From NCBI RefSeq assembly GCF_043290135.1, contig NC_134704.1, forward strand, positions 7,931,501-7,995,500: DNA of 64,000 bases, given 5' to 3'. The notes beneath the pieces were generated by a model. That model saw only the letters and a program-made list of their open reading frames with translations, searched no databases and was not told the DNA's origin. This document shows, in pieces, positions 23,637 through 35,734 of this stretch. This DNA comes from Rhipicephalus microplus. Taxonomy: Eukaryota; Arthropoda; Arachnida; Ixodida; Ixodidae. Within the stretch, counting starts at the first letter, position 1. Each line of letters starts with the position of its first letter. A program made the translations under genes and the position numbers.

Positions 23637-25745
23637 CAAAAGAACACATGTTTACATTTTATACTAATAGCTCAACACTACGACTTGCTTAGCAGAACGC
23701 AGAACCTAAAAATGCACTAACAAGTGTAATTTAGATAAAAGTAAACCAAACCTACTGTTTCGATTAAGTGACAGGCGATATACTGCAGATACAAAAGCCT
23801 CCAATCTTGAAAAACGCTCTCCAGCTTGCCTAACCATGATTATCTTCGTCTAGTGTACCGAAAAAGCGTTTTATCACATAGAAACGCTGTATACTGTACT
23901 CAAAGAAGCACCGGCGGATGACAAACAGAAAGACGTTGTTGATTCGGAAGGCTAGCGACTCAACGAGATCTTTGCTCGTTGCTCAGCCGTCAATGACGGA
24001 ACAGCTGCACACCCCAATTGAAATGACAGAGAATGCTATATTCGCAGAAATGTGCAAGTGCAGGAGTAAGCCAAGATTATTGAGGACAACAAGAACATTA
24101 CAGGTTAGAGCAGCATCCTAGTCGGAAAACAACCTCTAGACTACACATTTTATTACAGCACGAGTATCGGGAGGCGAGAGTGGCCAGAAGCGAACGAGCT
24201 TGTTTGCCGTAGCTGGCTGACTTGCTATGAGACTTACCGGGAAATATTTGCCGTCTCTTGCATTTTTTTTTTATTATCCGTTCCGGTCTCAGTCAGGATA
24301 GCCGTACATGCAACGCTCGCTCATGGCTTTGCTTCACACTCGACTGGTAAGAGGATTCGAATCGAGTGGGGGGGCTGTAATGGTTTTTTTTTAAGAAGCC
24401 ATGCGGTCTAGACAAGTGAGCCAACCGGCAGGCCCCGAGTGAAGCGCAACCTGTGCTTCGAGCCATTCTTCGCAAACATAATCTGTCACGCTTTGCGTTA
24501 TATCCTATGCCTGCGTTCGTCGACATCGGCTCACAGTTACCGTCCAAGTCAAAAGCTCTCGATTCTTACTTCATAGAAATGCATAGTAATGGGAGCGAGG
24601 AGGCCATTTTGGGTTAGTATGTAATATGAGTGCCGGTTCTTTCAGCAACGTGAACTTGAAACCGACGACAAGTCAGGTTTCAAGTTCACCACTGCTGTGA
24701 ACATGAAAACCAGCCTAGCCAGAGTCTATGAAAAACATAGATCAGAGCATGTTGGTAAGTATGGATTATAAAATGTTATGGCAGCTTTACGCTATAGTGG
24801 TGCGAAGCCTGGCGAAGTCTTTTTTATTCTCTTCAGCTTCCTCCTCTCTTTCTTTTTGTTCTCTTTTCAATTTTTTCCTTTTTCCTTTTTCTTGCTTTCG
24901 CTTCCCGTTTTCTTTCCTTTCTCATTATATTTCTCACTTCCTTCCGCAATCTATTTTTTAAATGTCGTTTGTGCGTGTTTTCTTAGTCATATATTAGTAA
25001 GGTCCGCACTAAATGTCATCATCAAGATGCTCGAAGAACAAGAGGAAGAAGACTTCTTATTGGCAATAGCCTACTGCTGGCTATGTTGCCTGCGTTACGA
25101 CAAGCGACGACGGCAGCATACGACGACCGCCCAATGCCGCAACGTGCTCCGCACATAAAAGGCGTACAAATACGAACAGAAAACAAAATTCACGACGCCA
25201 CAAACGCCGGCATTTGTTGTGCCATGACCTTTTTTTTTTTTTTTCTTCCGCCAATGTTTGGACGCCCTTTCTTTCCCGAGTCGGCGGCACGCGCTTTCTG
25301 CGATAGCGGCCTCACGTCGATTTTCACGCTTCCGTTCGCGTTGGCGCCCCTTCGAGCCTCGCTCTTCTGCCTGCGTGTGAACGACAGGCGTCCCTACCAC
25401 AGAGAGTGTATGGATAGAAGTTACTAGGGCAATTACTGATGGCAGCATAGAATAGCACCGCCAGCGAGCCTGACGAGACAAAGGACCCAACGATCGGTGG
25501 AAAGCGCCCTCGTCAATTATCGCGACGCTGGGGGAAGAGGGGAGCCGTGGCGAGGGCGAGAATTGCTATTCCACGTCGTCAGACACAGAGCTTCGCTGGG
25601 GAAAAAAGGTGGCACTTACATATATTGTTTACACGAAGCTTAGAGAATGTATTATGAGAGCATACGTGAAATGCTGCTGGCTGTTGCTTTACACAGGGCA
25701 TACGTTCAAGTCGGTCTCGATGTGTCGTATATGAAAGAATTCAAG
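23637..25745. other. Unannotated, with one hairpin and a polypyrimidine tract
   Basis: Holds a 14-bp inverted repeat (GTGAACTTGAAACC at 24650-24663, its complement at 24676-24689) and a ~140-bp CT-rich tract at 24818-24960. A similar but purine-rich tract on the plus strand lies at 28855-29040. No exon is supported. Confidence 0.45.
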
Positions 25746-25747
25746 TA

Positions 25748-26220
25748 TACTCTAAAAAAAGAGCGAGTAAAAAGGGTGTCTTTTTGTCCCACAACAATAA
25801 TCGTGATCTATATTGCGTTCCATCCTTGCGCTATCGCCCTGCGCCCGGTACATTCCGGTCACGATCGACAAGTCCATTATCAGGGTTACATTGCATTCTC
25901 GATAGGAAAGTGGCCAGCGCCGAGTTTTCAAGAAAGGAAGCGCACGCAAGCCTGATGACGATTATTGTTGTGGGACAAAGAGGTACCTTTTTTACTCGAT
26001 ATTTTGATTGATTGATTGATTGATTGATATGTGGGGTTTAACGTTCCAAAACCAGCATACAATTATGAGAGACACCGTAGTGGAGGCCTCGGGAAATTTT
26101 GACCACCTGCGGTTCCTTAACGTGCACCCAAATCATAGAACACGGGCCTGCAACATTTCTGCCTCCATCAGAAATGCAGCCGCCGCAGCCGGGTACTCGA
26201 TATTTTTTTTTTTTTGAGTG
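25748..26220. mobile_element. MITE with ~60-bp TIRs, split by a SINE
   Basis: The left end (CGAGTAAAAAGGGTGTC then TTTGTCCCACAACAATAATC) is matched in reverse by 25957-26005 and, beyond the inserted SINE, by TTTTTGAGTG at 26211-26220. TA flanks both ends (25746-25747, 26221-26222), suggesting a mariner-type non-autonomous element. Without the SINE and its duplicated site it would be ~272 bp. Confidence 0.7.
26006..26193 (-). repeat. Ruka SINE nested in a MITE, 13-bp TSD
   Basis: Tail-first SINE on the plus strand (GATTGATTGATTGATTGATA), truncated just before the B box at AGCCGGG. TACTCGATATTTT occurs at 25993-26005 and 26194-26206, so the insertion split the right TIR of the MITE. The MITE must therefore be the older element. 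Confidence 0.85.
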
Positions 26221-26487
26221 TATGTATCCGCTGCTGGGTTGACTGATTCCACTTGGTCAGCGTTCCATCACATGACCTGAAATTTGAAATGTGGTCCTGT
26301 CGCGATTTAAGGCTGCGTAGTAGTTGAAGTTGTGAAGTGCCATAACGAAGACGCCGACTATACAGCGGGAGCAGGAACACCTCGTTGTGCGTGGTTTTGT
26401 GTGGTACGGGCTGCTTGCAAGTTACTCTATAAATGTTTTCTTGCACTCTCCCCCATACTAACACTGATGGTTCAGTTAAGGCTAGTC

Positions 26488-26722
26488 CCGCCACGGTGGT
26501 CTTACGGCTGAGGTACTCGGCTTATGACCCGCAGGTCACGGGATCGAATCCCGGCTGCGGCGGCTGCATTTTCGATGGAGGCGAAAATGTTGTAGGCCCG
26601 TGTGCTCATATTTGGATGCACGTTAAGGAACCGCTGGTGGTCAAAATTTCCCGAGGCCTCCACTACGGTGTCTCTCATAATGATATGCTGGTTTTGGGAC
26701 GTTAAACCTCAAATATCAATCA
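26488..26722 (+). repeat. Full-length Ruka SINE
   Basis: Head CCGCCACGGTGGTCTTACGG, A-box-like segment, then a near-consensus B box GGGATCGAATCCCGGC, and a 3' end GGGACGTTAAACCTC with a short TCAATC tail. The B box is the best in the window, so it may retain pol III promoter function. Confidence 0.85.
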
Positions 26723-27595
26723 GTTGTAGCTGCAAACTCCACCACCGACGTAATAATTCTAGCAAGTTCTATCACTGTACAGCAAAAAAAAAAAAAGCAC
26801 CATTTCACCAAAAGGCCGAAGCAATAAATGCGATAGCAACATATTCGAATGTTTTATAAAGCAAGGCTAGCAATGTTTGGAGCAATATAACTCTAGTAAA
26901 CATGCGCTTGCTAAGTAACCAAGTTTCCTGCGGCGCAGCCATGGCAGATGACCACACCAAAGTTCGTGCGTAGTGACGGCATTGATGAGAAGCGCCTCCC
27001 TTGGGCAGCACATGCTGGTACTAAGGACTATACATCGTGTGTCGCCGCAGGTGGCAGTTAGTTACGTGTAGAACGCATCTATATGTGGTGAGGCCCTCCC
27101 TCTGGTGTGCTTGGAATGATAATAATGCAAGACCCACATGGGGAAATAAATCACGTATTCAATGACGTGTATCAATTAAAGGCAGCAAATATAGTTTTCG
27201 ATGGAAACCCTGGTGAATATAAATAATACAAAGTGACGCTGGCAGTCAACTCATTTAGAGCCGATCTCACGTAACTCTACAAAACGCTGGTGTAAGAGGA
27301 CACGGCCGATCTAGGTTCACTTTTGACACTGCTTTTTTTCTTTTTTTTAAGAGCGCAGCCCGTAGAATCTCCCGCCTGCTGGAGGGGAACAAGCCGCGGG
27401 CTGTTCGCTGCTGCGATAGCGCAGCAACCGTAAGCGCCCCCCCCCCCCCCGCCCTTATTCGCTAATGAGATAAGCGCGCGCAAACGACCTGGGCTGGAAA
27501 GGCGATGTTCGCTCTGCAGAAAACAGAAAAAGGAAGCTAGCGCATCCTTCCCCGTATATATGTACATATATATGTAAACGTTATCACGATAACAT
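26723..27595. other. Unannotated; no gene recognised
   Basis: Contains an A run near 26783 and a C run near 27437, no supported exon. Frames in 27277-27600 overlap these runs and are not convincing. Confidence 0.35.
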
Positions 27596-27599
27596 TTCA

Positions 27600-28350
27600 C
27601 ACAACCTCAGGTAGAGCTGCTAGCCCTCCGTGCTGCTTTCAAGTTTGTCATAGATCAGACACTTACTGCGTGGTCTGTTTCGCGGCAGCCGAAGCAGCCC
27701 GTTAAAGTCTAGCCGTCGCCTTACGTCATCGTTCCCATGAGCAGCTCGTAGCGGAAATCAGGCAAGTCCACCATGAAGTTTTCCAAAAAGGGCACAAAAT
27801 AAACTTCTAGTGGTTGCCAAGTTACTGTGGCATTCAAAAATATGACCAAGCGGTCGCAGCTGCCCGATCAGCTCATGATGGCATCAGCAAAGTCGCCATT
27901 CTCCTTTCAAGATTCGATTCCCCAAAAGAATATGGTATGTACCATCCCGCCGTTTAACGTTAGACTTGTGGCATTCACCACCATCTACAAGTGAAGCGCA
28001 GCATACTTTGGACCGTGATCTCCAACTACGCATCCCACCCAGCGTATGAGAACTTGAATGTATCCTGCTGGCCCACCTGTGGCTTGGAGTGACCTTTCTA
28101 AATGTCTGCTCATTTGTGATGGGAATTGCTGATAGTCTGTCATGTGAAGTCTGCGGGTGCAGCAAAACAGTTTCGCACCTCCTCTTTGAGTCCACCCAAT
28201 TCAACTCGGAACGAGTGGCTCTATCAGTCGACGCTGGATAACCGTGCTCTTCCAGAGAACGAAATCTTCGGGCATTGGCGCATAACCGGTCTTCAACACA
28301 AGCCTCTCAGAGGGCGTTGTTTCGGTTCCTACTTGCAACCGGGCTGAGTG
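27600..28350 (+). pseudogene. LINE ORF2 remnant: RNase H and C-terminal zinc region
   Basis: Successive frames give VELLALRAAFKFVIDQ (RNase H glutamate motif, near 27613), then near 27815 WLPSYCGI (resembling WLPGHCG) and DQAVAAARSAHDG. Near 28050 comes LAHLWLGVTF, then SCEVCGCSKTVSHLLF (zinc-like motif, near 28143) and RFLLATGLSDK near the end. Several stops (for example near 27715 and 28058) and frame changes show it is dead. It belongs to the same tick LINE group as 38080-38500, not to the intact LINE at 53369-58948, whose C-terminus differs. Confidence 0.75.
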
Positions 28351-31300
28351 ACAAAACGAATGCTTGTGCCAAATACTGCTGTGTAGTACTCGGATAGCGC
28401 TGCAGTCAGGGGCGAAGCTCCTTTTAGTCTAAGCTTGTCACTGTTCACGCGTAACCGAGAGACGAGAAAAAATAAAAGCAATTGATGACCATTCTCGTCT
28501 CCTTTCCTGGGTGGTGTGAATGGTCATAAATAAATATATAAATGAATAATTATAGATAAAGCAAAAATAAAAAGCAACGCGTGTACTCTTAAGCACGAGC
28601 GCTGCTCCCACACAAGTGGTGAGTGGCTTTCCCGCAGAAGTTTTGAACCCAAGATGGCGTGCCTTGGCACTACTATGCTACCTAAGGGTAACACATACAG
28701 TAACTCTAGTGTATAGCAGTTGAGCGCGGGCTCGCGCCAAGGAGAAGTCTTATTGATCTAACGCGCGGATGATGATCATCAGCAGCGAGAAGAAGATAAG
28801 TGCGCTTGGCGTAACACAGGCGACACGACGTATAAAAATAGCAAGAATAGGAAGCAAGCGTGAAATAAAAAGATTAAAGGACAGGGAAAGCAAAAATTAG
28901 GAAAGCAAGAAAGAGAGAAATAGATGAAGAAAGATGAAGAAATAAATTCTGTTATAAAAAAAAAGTGAGACACAAAGTTGAAAAGGGAGAAACGAAAGTT
29001 ACGGGAGGTGATAAAAAGAAAACCCAAAAGAAATGTAGAAGAAAGCTCCACACTTGTTCCAGGCTTGGCGCCCGTAGTGTTATCGGAAAGCTCCCCCTCT
29101 TTCCTTCTCTCCAATCGGGCGTGAATGCGCCTCTTAGTCCGAGTTAACTTCTCACTACATTAATGGTGCTGGCTGTGTGATGAAAAACGCAGGAAGGTGC
29201 ATCAAATTGCCACGAACTCCATTTTTGCCGAGACACGTCCAGTGGCCTTGGCGAGCACAATGAAATGCGGCAACCTCGTTGCAATCAACTTTGTTTTCCA
29301 TAACCCAACACCTCACATACACAACCGACGATGCGTCGTCGAATGGGCTATTTCGCGCACGAGTGCTAGCGCTTTCGTGCTTGCGTTGGTGCAGCCTCCC
29401 CGCTCCCTGACTTTGCTAATCACCCACGGATGACGCAAGCGGCGCTCTGAAAAGAATTTCCTTGTCTAGACTCACCCGAGTGATCAAAAAGAAAGAAATG
29501 CCCGCAGTGTCACTCTGTTGAAAACCAAGCAGGTGGCGTGCGTTCCGAGAACGAAATTCCGTTGGGAGAACGCCATCTTCCATTCGCTGGGCACGTCCTC
29601 CGAGGCGCCGATTTGTTCGCCCACTGCGTTTGGCCGGCGGGTTATCGGGAAGAACGCAGTGATAGCCGCAAGAAACAAGTTTGCGAGTGGCCGTAGCGCA
29701 GCAGGCGATGCCACTTCTAGGTGCATGCCTGTTCTGCTATTATTTTTGTTCAACTCGAACAGAATACGAAAAAGGCCGACGACGTTACAGGCGTAAAGGC
29801 ACATTTTCTTTCCATTTAGGAATCGGCTTTTTACGAGGCATACCTGCCCACACAGCAGCGATAATTATTACAGCAAAGATGAGAAGTTCGTCATATTCCT
29901 GGGTTAACTGGACGCGCGCGCGTACTCGTCCCAGTGTGCACGTCCTTATTGCATTTATTATTTATTTGCATATACTGCGATCCTGCATAGCGCGATTTCG
30001 CAGGAGTGAGTACATATACGAACTAAGAATTCAATGTTCAACTATAGTCCCTCTGGTGTTTTAATGAAGTTCTTTGCATGTACGTACGAAAACCAGTTCA
30101 CGCACTAAGAGCTATACATATCAGGTTATCAGTGAACGAACTTTGTCAATTGTCCCACAATTTCGTCATTACGCAACTCAGGACCATTCTAAATACCAAT
30201 GATATGACGAAAAAAAAAAAAGGAAAACCTAGAGCATCCAGTAGATGACTTCAAAGCTGCTATGTTAAGGTGGGGACTTTTTGTGGTAGTTTGAGCAGAA
30301 TAGTTAGTTAAAACAAGTGCATCGATAAACACTTTCCTATAGGGAACCAGTGCTAGTATTTCCGCGGTCGCCCTGGCGGTCAAAGCGCGCATATCCCGCT
30401 GGCGTAATCAGCTTTGCACAGCTTCTTTCCGTTTTCCAGAGCCTTCAGGTGAATTTAGCCGACCGATTAAGTGAGACCAAGTGAACCACACTGCACGCAG
30501 TATTGCGGGCGGTACACACAGCGGCCGAGTTATCGGCGCGCCACATGTCCTGCGCTGGTCTCGCATAAGCAATTTCATGCGGTAGGATGAACGCCAAATT
30601 TCTCAGCTGTAACTTGTTTGCGTGAAATATTGGTAAAAACTGGCGATCGCAACGATCCCGTATGAATCTGATCTGGCTTTCTTCTCAATAGACTCGAGCG
30701 CATTTATATCTCTCGCATGACGCGATGGCTGCGGGATGAAAGCGTACTGAAGTAGAGGCATGCGACAGCATTATTTTTGTAAGCTGCAGCAATCGATTGT
30801 TAAAGCTGTCTTTAAATCAGCGCTCTTGCTGGCATATTTCTTGTATCGGCTGCAAACAGGTGTACTACCAAACTACCACCGCTGGCGTCATTACCGTACC
30901 CATTCTACCCCCTCCCCCCACCTCTCTTTGCCCAACAATGTAGCTTAGAAGTGATCACGGCACGTGAACTGCTTCAGATTCTATGTGAAAAAACTCCATG
31001 GCAGGTGCATCGGTTATGCTGTCACCTTGCGCGAATTAGTTTCATTTTGCTGATAGCTGGACTCGAAAACTGTTGCGTAAAAGCTTATGCAAAAAAATGT
31101 AACGTAGGAAAAACGACCGCGAAAGAAAAGAACAGGACGGATGCCCCACTTTTGTATTTATTTTGTAGTCGCCTTGCTTTTTTTTACTCACTTTTTTATT
31201 GATATAGAACGAAAAAGCCCAGCAGTAAGCACTATTATAGTACTTGACAAAACATTCGTAGTATTTTTATGAGCACATTTACTGAACCGTGTGGTAATTA

Positions 31301-32000
31301 AAATTGTTTGCCAGTGTGCTTTTGTTCACGTATATCATAACTGTGTGTATCTATTTTTTTTTTTTTTGCCTCATCTAAGAGCGTAAGCAGACATTATTTT
31401 CTGGAGGGCCTGACTATGCCACTGGCCTCAGCCACCATCAGTGAGGCGGTATTCGACATAGCTGCATTAGATTCAGCCCTTGTTCGACTTCATCGTGGAG
31501 GCTAGCCTGTGTGTTGTCTTGCATCCAAATCAGTCGGTGATCCACTCAACCAAGGGGAAAAGCCGTTTTTCAAAAGCAAGCGGGGCGCTCGCTTCAGTTA
31601 ATTTACAGCCTTTAACTAAACCCCGAACATCGATCATGAAGCAATGTAAATGTCACACTGATTGCGCCAGACTAGTCACCAAGATGCGAAACCTGATGCA
31701 TGCTTCTACATTCTGGCTTTGAATTATCGCCGTCATCTTTGAAGTCGCTTTTGTTTTTTGTTTTTGTTTTCTCTATCCCGGGAGTCACAGGTTCGACCCA
31801 TCAAGCCCCCCTTGCTGCTTTTTCTGACCAGAGTCGTAAGTGACGCCACCCGCACCCCCTTTTTTTTTTATAATACTCCGTTTTACAAGCTGTCCAATCA
31901 TGGCTGTAGGGGCACAGCAAGTACTAAATATTTTTAACAAGCCAGCTCTGTTTTGCAAGCTACACTACAGAAATTTCGAAAACAAACCCTGTTTTCGTAC
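28351..32000. other. Unannotated; a few repeat termini only
   Basis: GGGGCGAAGCTCCTTTTAG at 28407-28425 resembles the left end of family C. A decayed hairpin (ATGCTACCTAAGGGTAACAC) at 28675-28710 is related to 3794-3837. Frames at 28965-31722 have no domain I can defend. Confidence 0.4.
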
Positions 32001-32004
32001 CTTT

Positions 32005-32278
32005 ATCTAGGCATGGCCTCCGAGATTGCAGGCACGCGGCGGGTTTCTCTCCAGCCGTCCCAATTACTTCCCCTTCGCCCTCTAACCGAGAGAGCCGGCA
32101 GGATGCCCTGCTCGGCCTTGGAGGGCCAAAGAGCCCTCGTGGTCAGGGCGCGTGCCTCCGCGGAAGCCACAGGGGTGCCGGACTAGGGACTCCTCCTAGA
32201 GTTTATACAAGGTAGGGCCTTAAGGCCGCCCCTATCTCTCTTACTTGTAAATAAACGTTTTTTCACCACCACCACCAA
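32005..32278 (+). pseudogene. 3' tail of a LINE ORF2 with 3' UTR
   Basis: The frame ending at 32186 closes with ALEGQRALVVRARASAEATG, an alanine/arginine-rich helix typical of the extreme C-terminus of tick RNase H-type LINE ORF2. The 3' UTR continues to TAAATAAACGTTTTTTC and a short CACCACCACC tail at 32260-32275. Everything upstream is missing or unrecognisable. Confidence 0.5.
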
Positions 32279-32863
32279 TCACACGGAGAGCGAGTGTTTC
32301 CAGAGGTGGGCGTGGCGCTCTTTTCTCCGCACCACGGCGCTTTTTCTTTCGGTTGAAAAGGCTGCCGGGCTCTTGGTGAAGCTTTTATGTGGTGACAAGA
32401 AAAATGATTTTGCGCTTTTATATAACTTTGTGTTCGTTTGGAAATGTCGAGTCAAGGAGTACAAGAGGCAAAGTCAATGCTGGGGCGTTTTATTCAAAAA
32501 TGGGGTTTTTATTTTGCTGTACATTGTCACCACCCACATTAGAGCAGTTAAAATTGCGATGCCTCTGCAGAGATACGGATGTGCTCGAAACTATACTTCG
32601 AAGTTAGCGGGCTGTATAGTAGGAGGGGGGGGGGGCACCGGTGAAGAAGAAACAAAAATAGCAGCCCAATCCGCAAGCGAGGCCAGACAACTGCAGTGTT
32701 ATACGTCCATGGATCACTTTTTACACTCGATTGAATGGATTCTTCTGCTCTCATTGAACTAGCGCTGCTTTTCCTTGTAACGCTGTTTCAAGAATTCTTG
32801 CAGACGCCCTAATGTGATAACAGCTGCACCACGACGTGTGTTTTTTTTTTTTTTTTTTTTTTT

Positions 32864-33655
32864 TTAGGGGCGAAGCTTCTTATGGCGTGGCTTCTGCGTC
32901 CCTCGTAGTACGTAACCACCAGTGGCACATACTCGAAATAGCGGTCCTTACGATTTTGACCTCCAAGGTGGTTCCGGTGAGAGATTTCTTCTGTGCGTTG
33001 TTGAACAATAAAAGATAGTGCTCAATGCACATGTTAATGGCTGCTAAGGGAGAATGAGAGACAGGAGCATTCGGCCTTTAGGTAACGCGCACGCTGCGAT
33101 CCCCATTAGCAGCTATTGGCACGTTCATTGAGCACGATCTGACAAGAAAGGGTTGCTACGTTATACTCGCTGGGTGTAACCTCCTTGGTTTTAGAAAGGT
33201 TTAGCGAGCGTTGGGCCACATAGCCGTGAATACAGTGAACTAGTATCTACCATGAACTCGAGGTGGTTAAAGGTGGGAAGTAAACCCGAAGCGCAAGCCG
33301 TAAGAAAGTGTGCATGTGCCACCTCCCGTTTAGTCCTTGAAATGTCCGCTGGATGGCGGTGCTTCTATATGGAGAATATATGATGAAAAGATGCGAGATG
33401 GTGGTACTTGGAGTGCTGAATAGATGGACGAACGGACACAGACAGATGCATGGATGGAGGCATGAACGGACGCAGGCGCGGATGCATGGACGAACGCAGG
33501 GACGGACGCACGAACAGACGCACGCACGGACGGGTGGATGGACGCATGGACGGTTACACAGACGTACGCAGGAACGGACGGAAGCAAGAACGAATGGACG
33601 GACGAATGCTTCGCCCCACTCCCCATCATTCACTCCATGGATATGCTGCTTTTTT
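32864..33655 (+). repeat. Family C repeat, copy 1
   Basis: Starts AGGGGCGAAGCTTCTTATGG after a long T run, and shares the order of blocks with 35735-36520: GACCTCCAAGGTGG, TCTGTGCGTTGTTGAACAAT, GTTGCTACGTTATACTCGCT, TAACCTCCTTGGTTTTAG, a GGAC-type minisatellite (33420-33605), and the terminus CTTCGCCCCACTCCCCATCA. The internal hairpin is more decayed here than in copy 2. Long CVRPCVRP-type frames are artefacts. Confidence 0.85.
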
Positions 33656-33825
33656 TTTTTTTGCTTTTTAGAAGTGTTCTTCACTTCTTAGGCTAACACG
33701 CCGGCCGTCCAGCCGTGCTCACCACAACTGGTATTCCCTATATATGAGTAACGCTCAGTGGGACTTGCCAACGACAAGCGAAACGCTGTTCGGTGCGCGA
33801 GGGATAAATAAACAAAATCATAGCA

Positions 33826-34000
33826 TATGCACGGAGTGAATGATTAGTGGGATGAAGCATCCGTCCATCCATTCATTCGTCCGTGCATTCGTTCGTTCAT
33901 GCGTCCGTCGAGTCCTATCACACTACAGCACGCATCCGACAGAAGGAGGTTTTGCCCCGCTCTTCATTTAATTCATTCCGTGGATATCCTGGCCACGCTG
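33826..34000. repeat. Short family C derivative with both terminal repeats
   Basis: CATAGCATATGCACGGAGTG with TGGGATGAAGCATCCGTCC at the left is mirrored by TTTTGCCCCGCTC and CATTCCGTGGATATCCTGG at the right. Only ~60 bp of GTCC-type tetramer remains. This shows that the GGATATGC/GGGGCGAAGC module is an inverted terminal repeat. Confidence 0.6.
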
Positions 34001-35235
34001 AATAGAAGTCGATGACCGACGAAGTGATACTATAAAAAGCTTCGTTCCTAAAAGCAATAAAACCACGTCGCGCTACGCATCGCAGCTGTGATTACGTCAG
34101 CGCGCTTGTAATAATTGTCTAAACAACGGCCACTGTAAATCAAGAGCAGTTCCACGAAAGGAACAAAAAATGACCCATTTATTTGCGTGTAATCCGTGAG
34201 CGCAGAATGCGGCATTCTGAATTAGCCTGTGGATTGGGTTGTCTGTTATTATTAAATGTGGAGCGTTTCATAATCGCACCTACTCGTAAATCAGGCGACG
34301 GCGGCTTAGGAAGTGTCACCAATAGGGTCCGGAGTAAGGGCTCCACCCACTATATGAAGCCTCTAAGGGCTGCACCTCTCGTCTTTTTTTTTTTAAATAA
34401 ATGTTTTGACTCACTCACTCCACTGCGCAAGCTGGCGTCTCGTGCCCAAGCTTCTTTTTTCCTATCTAATGTGCAAAAAAGCACGCATCAGTATGGCGTC
34501 TTCCTGAAATTAAACGGAAGAAATAAGACCTGACGTCACTTTCTCTAATAGGAAAAAACTACAGCATTAACATAGCCTCAATGGTATAAACCATAAGGAG
34601 ACGGCAACTTAATTAAAAATCGCTACAATTGAATGAAACATTCACTTTGACTTACACTCCAAAATTTTCTCTCCTCTATGCAGAATGCCGGCGACGCATG
34701 TACGCGAGGTAACCACGCGAACGCTGCAGCATGAGCGCGAAACGAAGAAATGACACCCGCTGGAGACGAACGCTCGCCGAGCCGACCAAACTCGGCGCTA
34801 CGCATCAGCAACAGCCTTGCTCTCTTCTCGCAATGTGCCGACGCCCTAAAGTCTGGCGCGAAAGCCGCGCTCTCAAAGCGTACAACGCTTCGCACTCGCC
34901 CGCGAGACTTCCCCAGTTTCTCTTTCCAACTACGTGCCATCGCGCCGCAGAAGCAGGAGACAGGGAGGAGGTACAGACTACGTCTAGACTGAACGTCCCC
35001 GGCTCTGCGATGACCACGGGCTGGTTACAGGTGCGCTTTGGTCATATATGGTCGCCCATTCGCACTGTGAGTTTTATGGTGTTCAGTGGATATGTTGGGG
35101 AATATAAGAACGAACATCGAGATGTTTTACTTGTTGGAGAAGAACGCCGCACGCGTTCAGAGTTTTGTGTATCTTGTATGAACCACTGCGCGTTACAGAG
35201 CATTTGCGGGAAAACCACTGCGCATGAGCAGTAAC
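34001..35235. other. Unannotated; no gene recognised
   Basis: A GC-rich stretch at 34680-35020 gives overlapping frames on both strands, none with a recognisable domain. No splice context stood out. Confidence 0.35.
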
Positions 35236-35244
35236 CGCACAGGT

Positions 35245-35700
35245 AGCGTTCCTGTACAGGCGTTTTGGTTTTGGTTGGAAAACATCAGCCTGGCGTTCCA
35301 TCAATATGACCCGTAGTAACGGCGAACACTGCCGTTTTCACGCAAACACCGTACCTCACAGACGGTGCACAAGCCGTCCTCACTGAACCTATAGTTAATC
35401 GACAGACATTTCAAGGTTCAACTTCAAGTGTATAACATAATGTTCTTAAAAGAGCAGGCGTAATGAGCCTGGCGAACCGTCGAGGTAGCGGAGTGCAGGT
35501 ATCACCTCACTTGGTTATTTCTCAGGCTGAAACGCGAGAAATTCTTGTTTTACACCGTGTATACAAACGTCAACAGAATGTTTTTCTCCTTTACCTTCTT
35601 GTTTCAGTAACGGGCATGCGTTTTTGGTCCTAAAGCAACAAAACAAGCGTTTTGTTTTCCAACCAAAAGCGAAGCTTTCCTGTTTACACGACAGGGGGCG
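35245..35700. mobile_element. Candidate MITE with imperfect TIRs
   Basis: CAGGCGTTTTGGTTTTGGTT at the left resembles, in reverse, AACCAAAAGCGAAGCTTTCC at the right; TTTTGGTTGGAAAACA is identical in both. Exact ends and duplications are not clear, and no coding capacity is seen. Confidence 0.4.
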
Positions 35701-35734
35701 CTCACTTTTCCGCAAATGGTCAATTCACACTTTT

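Noticed and set aside
26488..26560. tRNA gene
   Set aside because: A- and B-box-like segments belong to the head of a Ruka SINE; the acceptor stem does not close.
31480..31722. 80-codon frame as a transposase piece
   Set aside because: A vague resemblance only; no motif could be pinned down.
33247..33691. Long frames rich in VRPSVHPS or DGRTHGRT repeats (also 12711-13096, 22810-23059, 36094-36534)
   Set aside because: Degenerate GTCC/GGAC tetramers open several frames on both strands at once, which is the mark of a repeat artefact.
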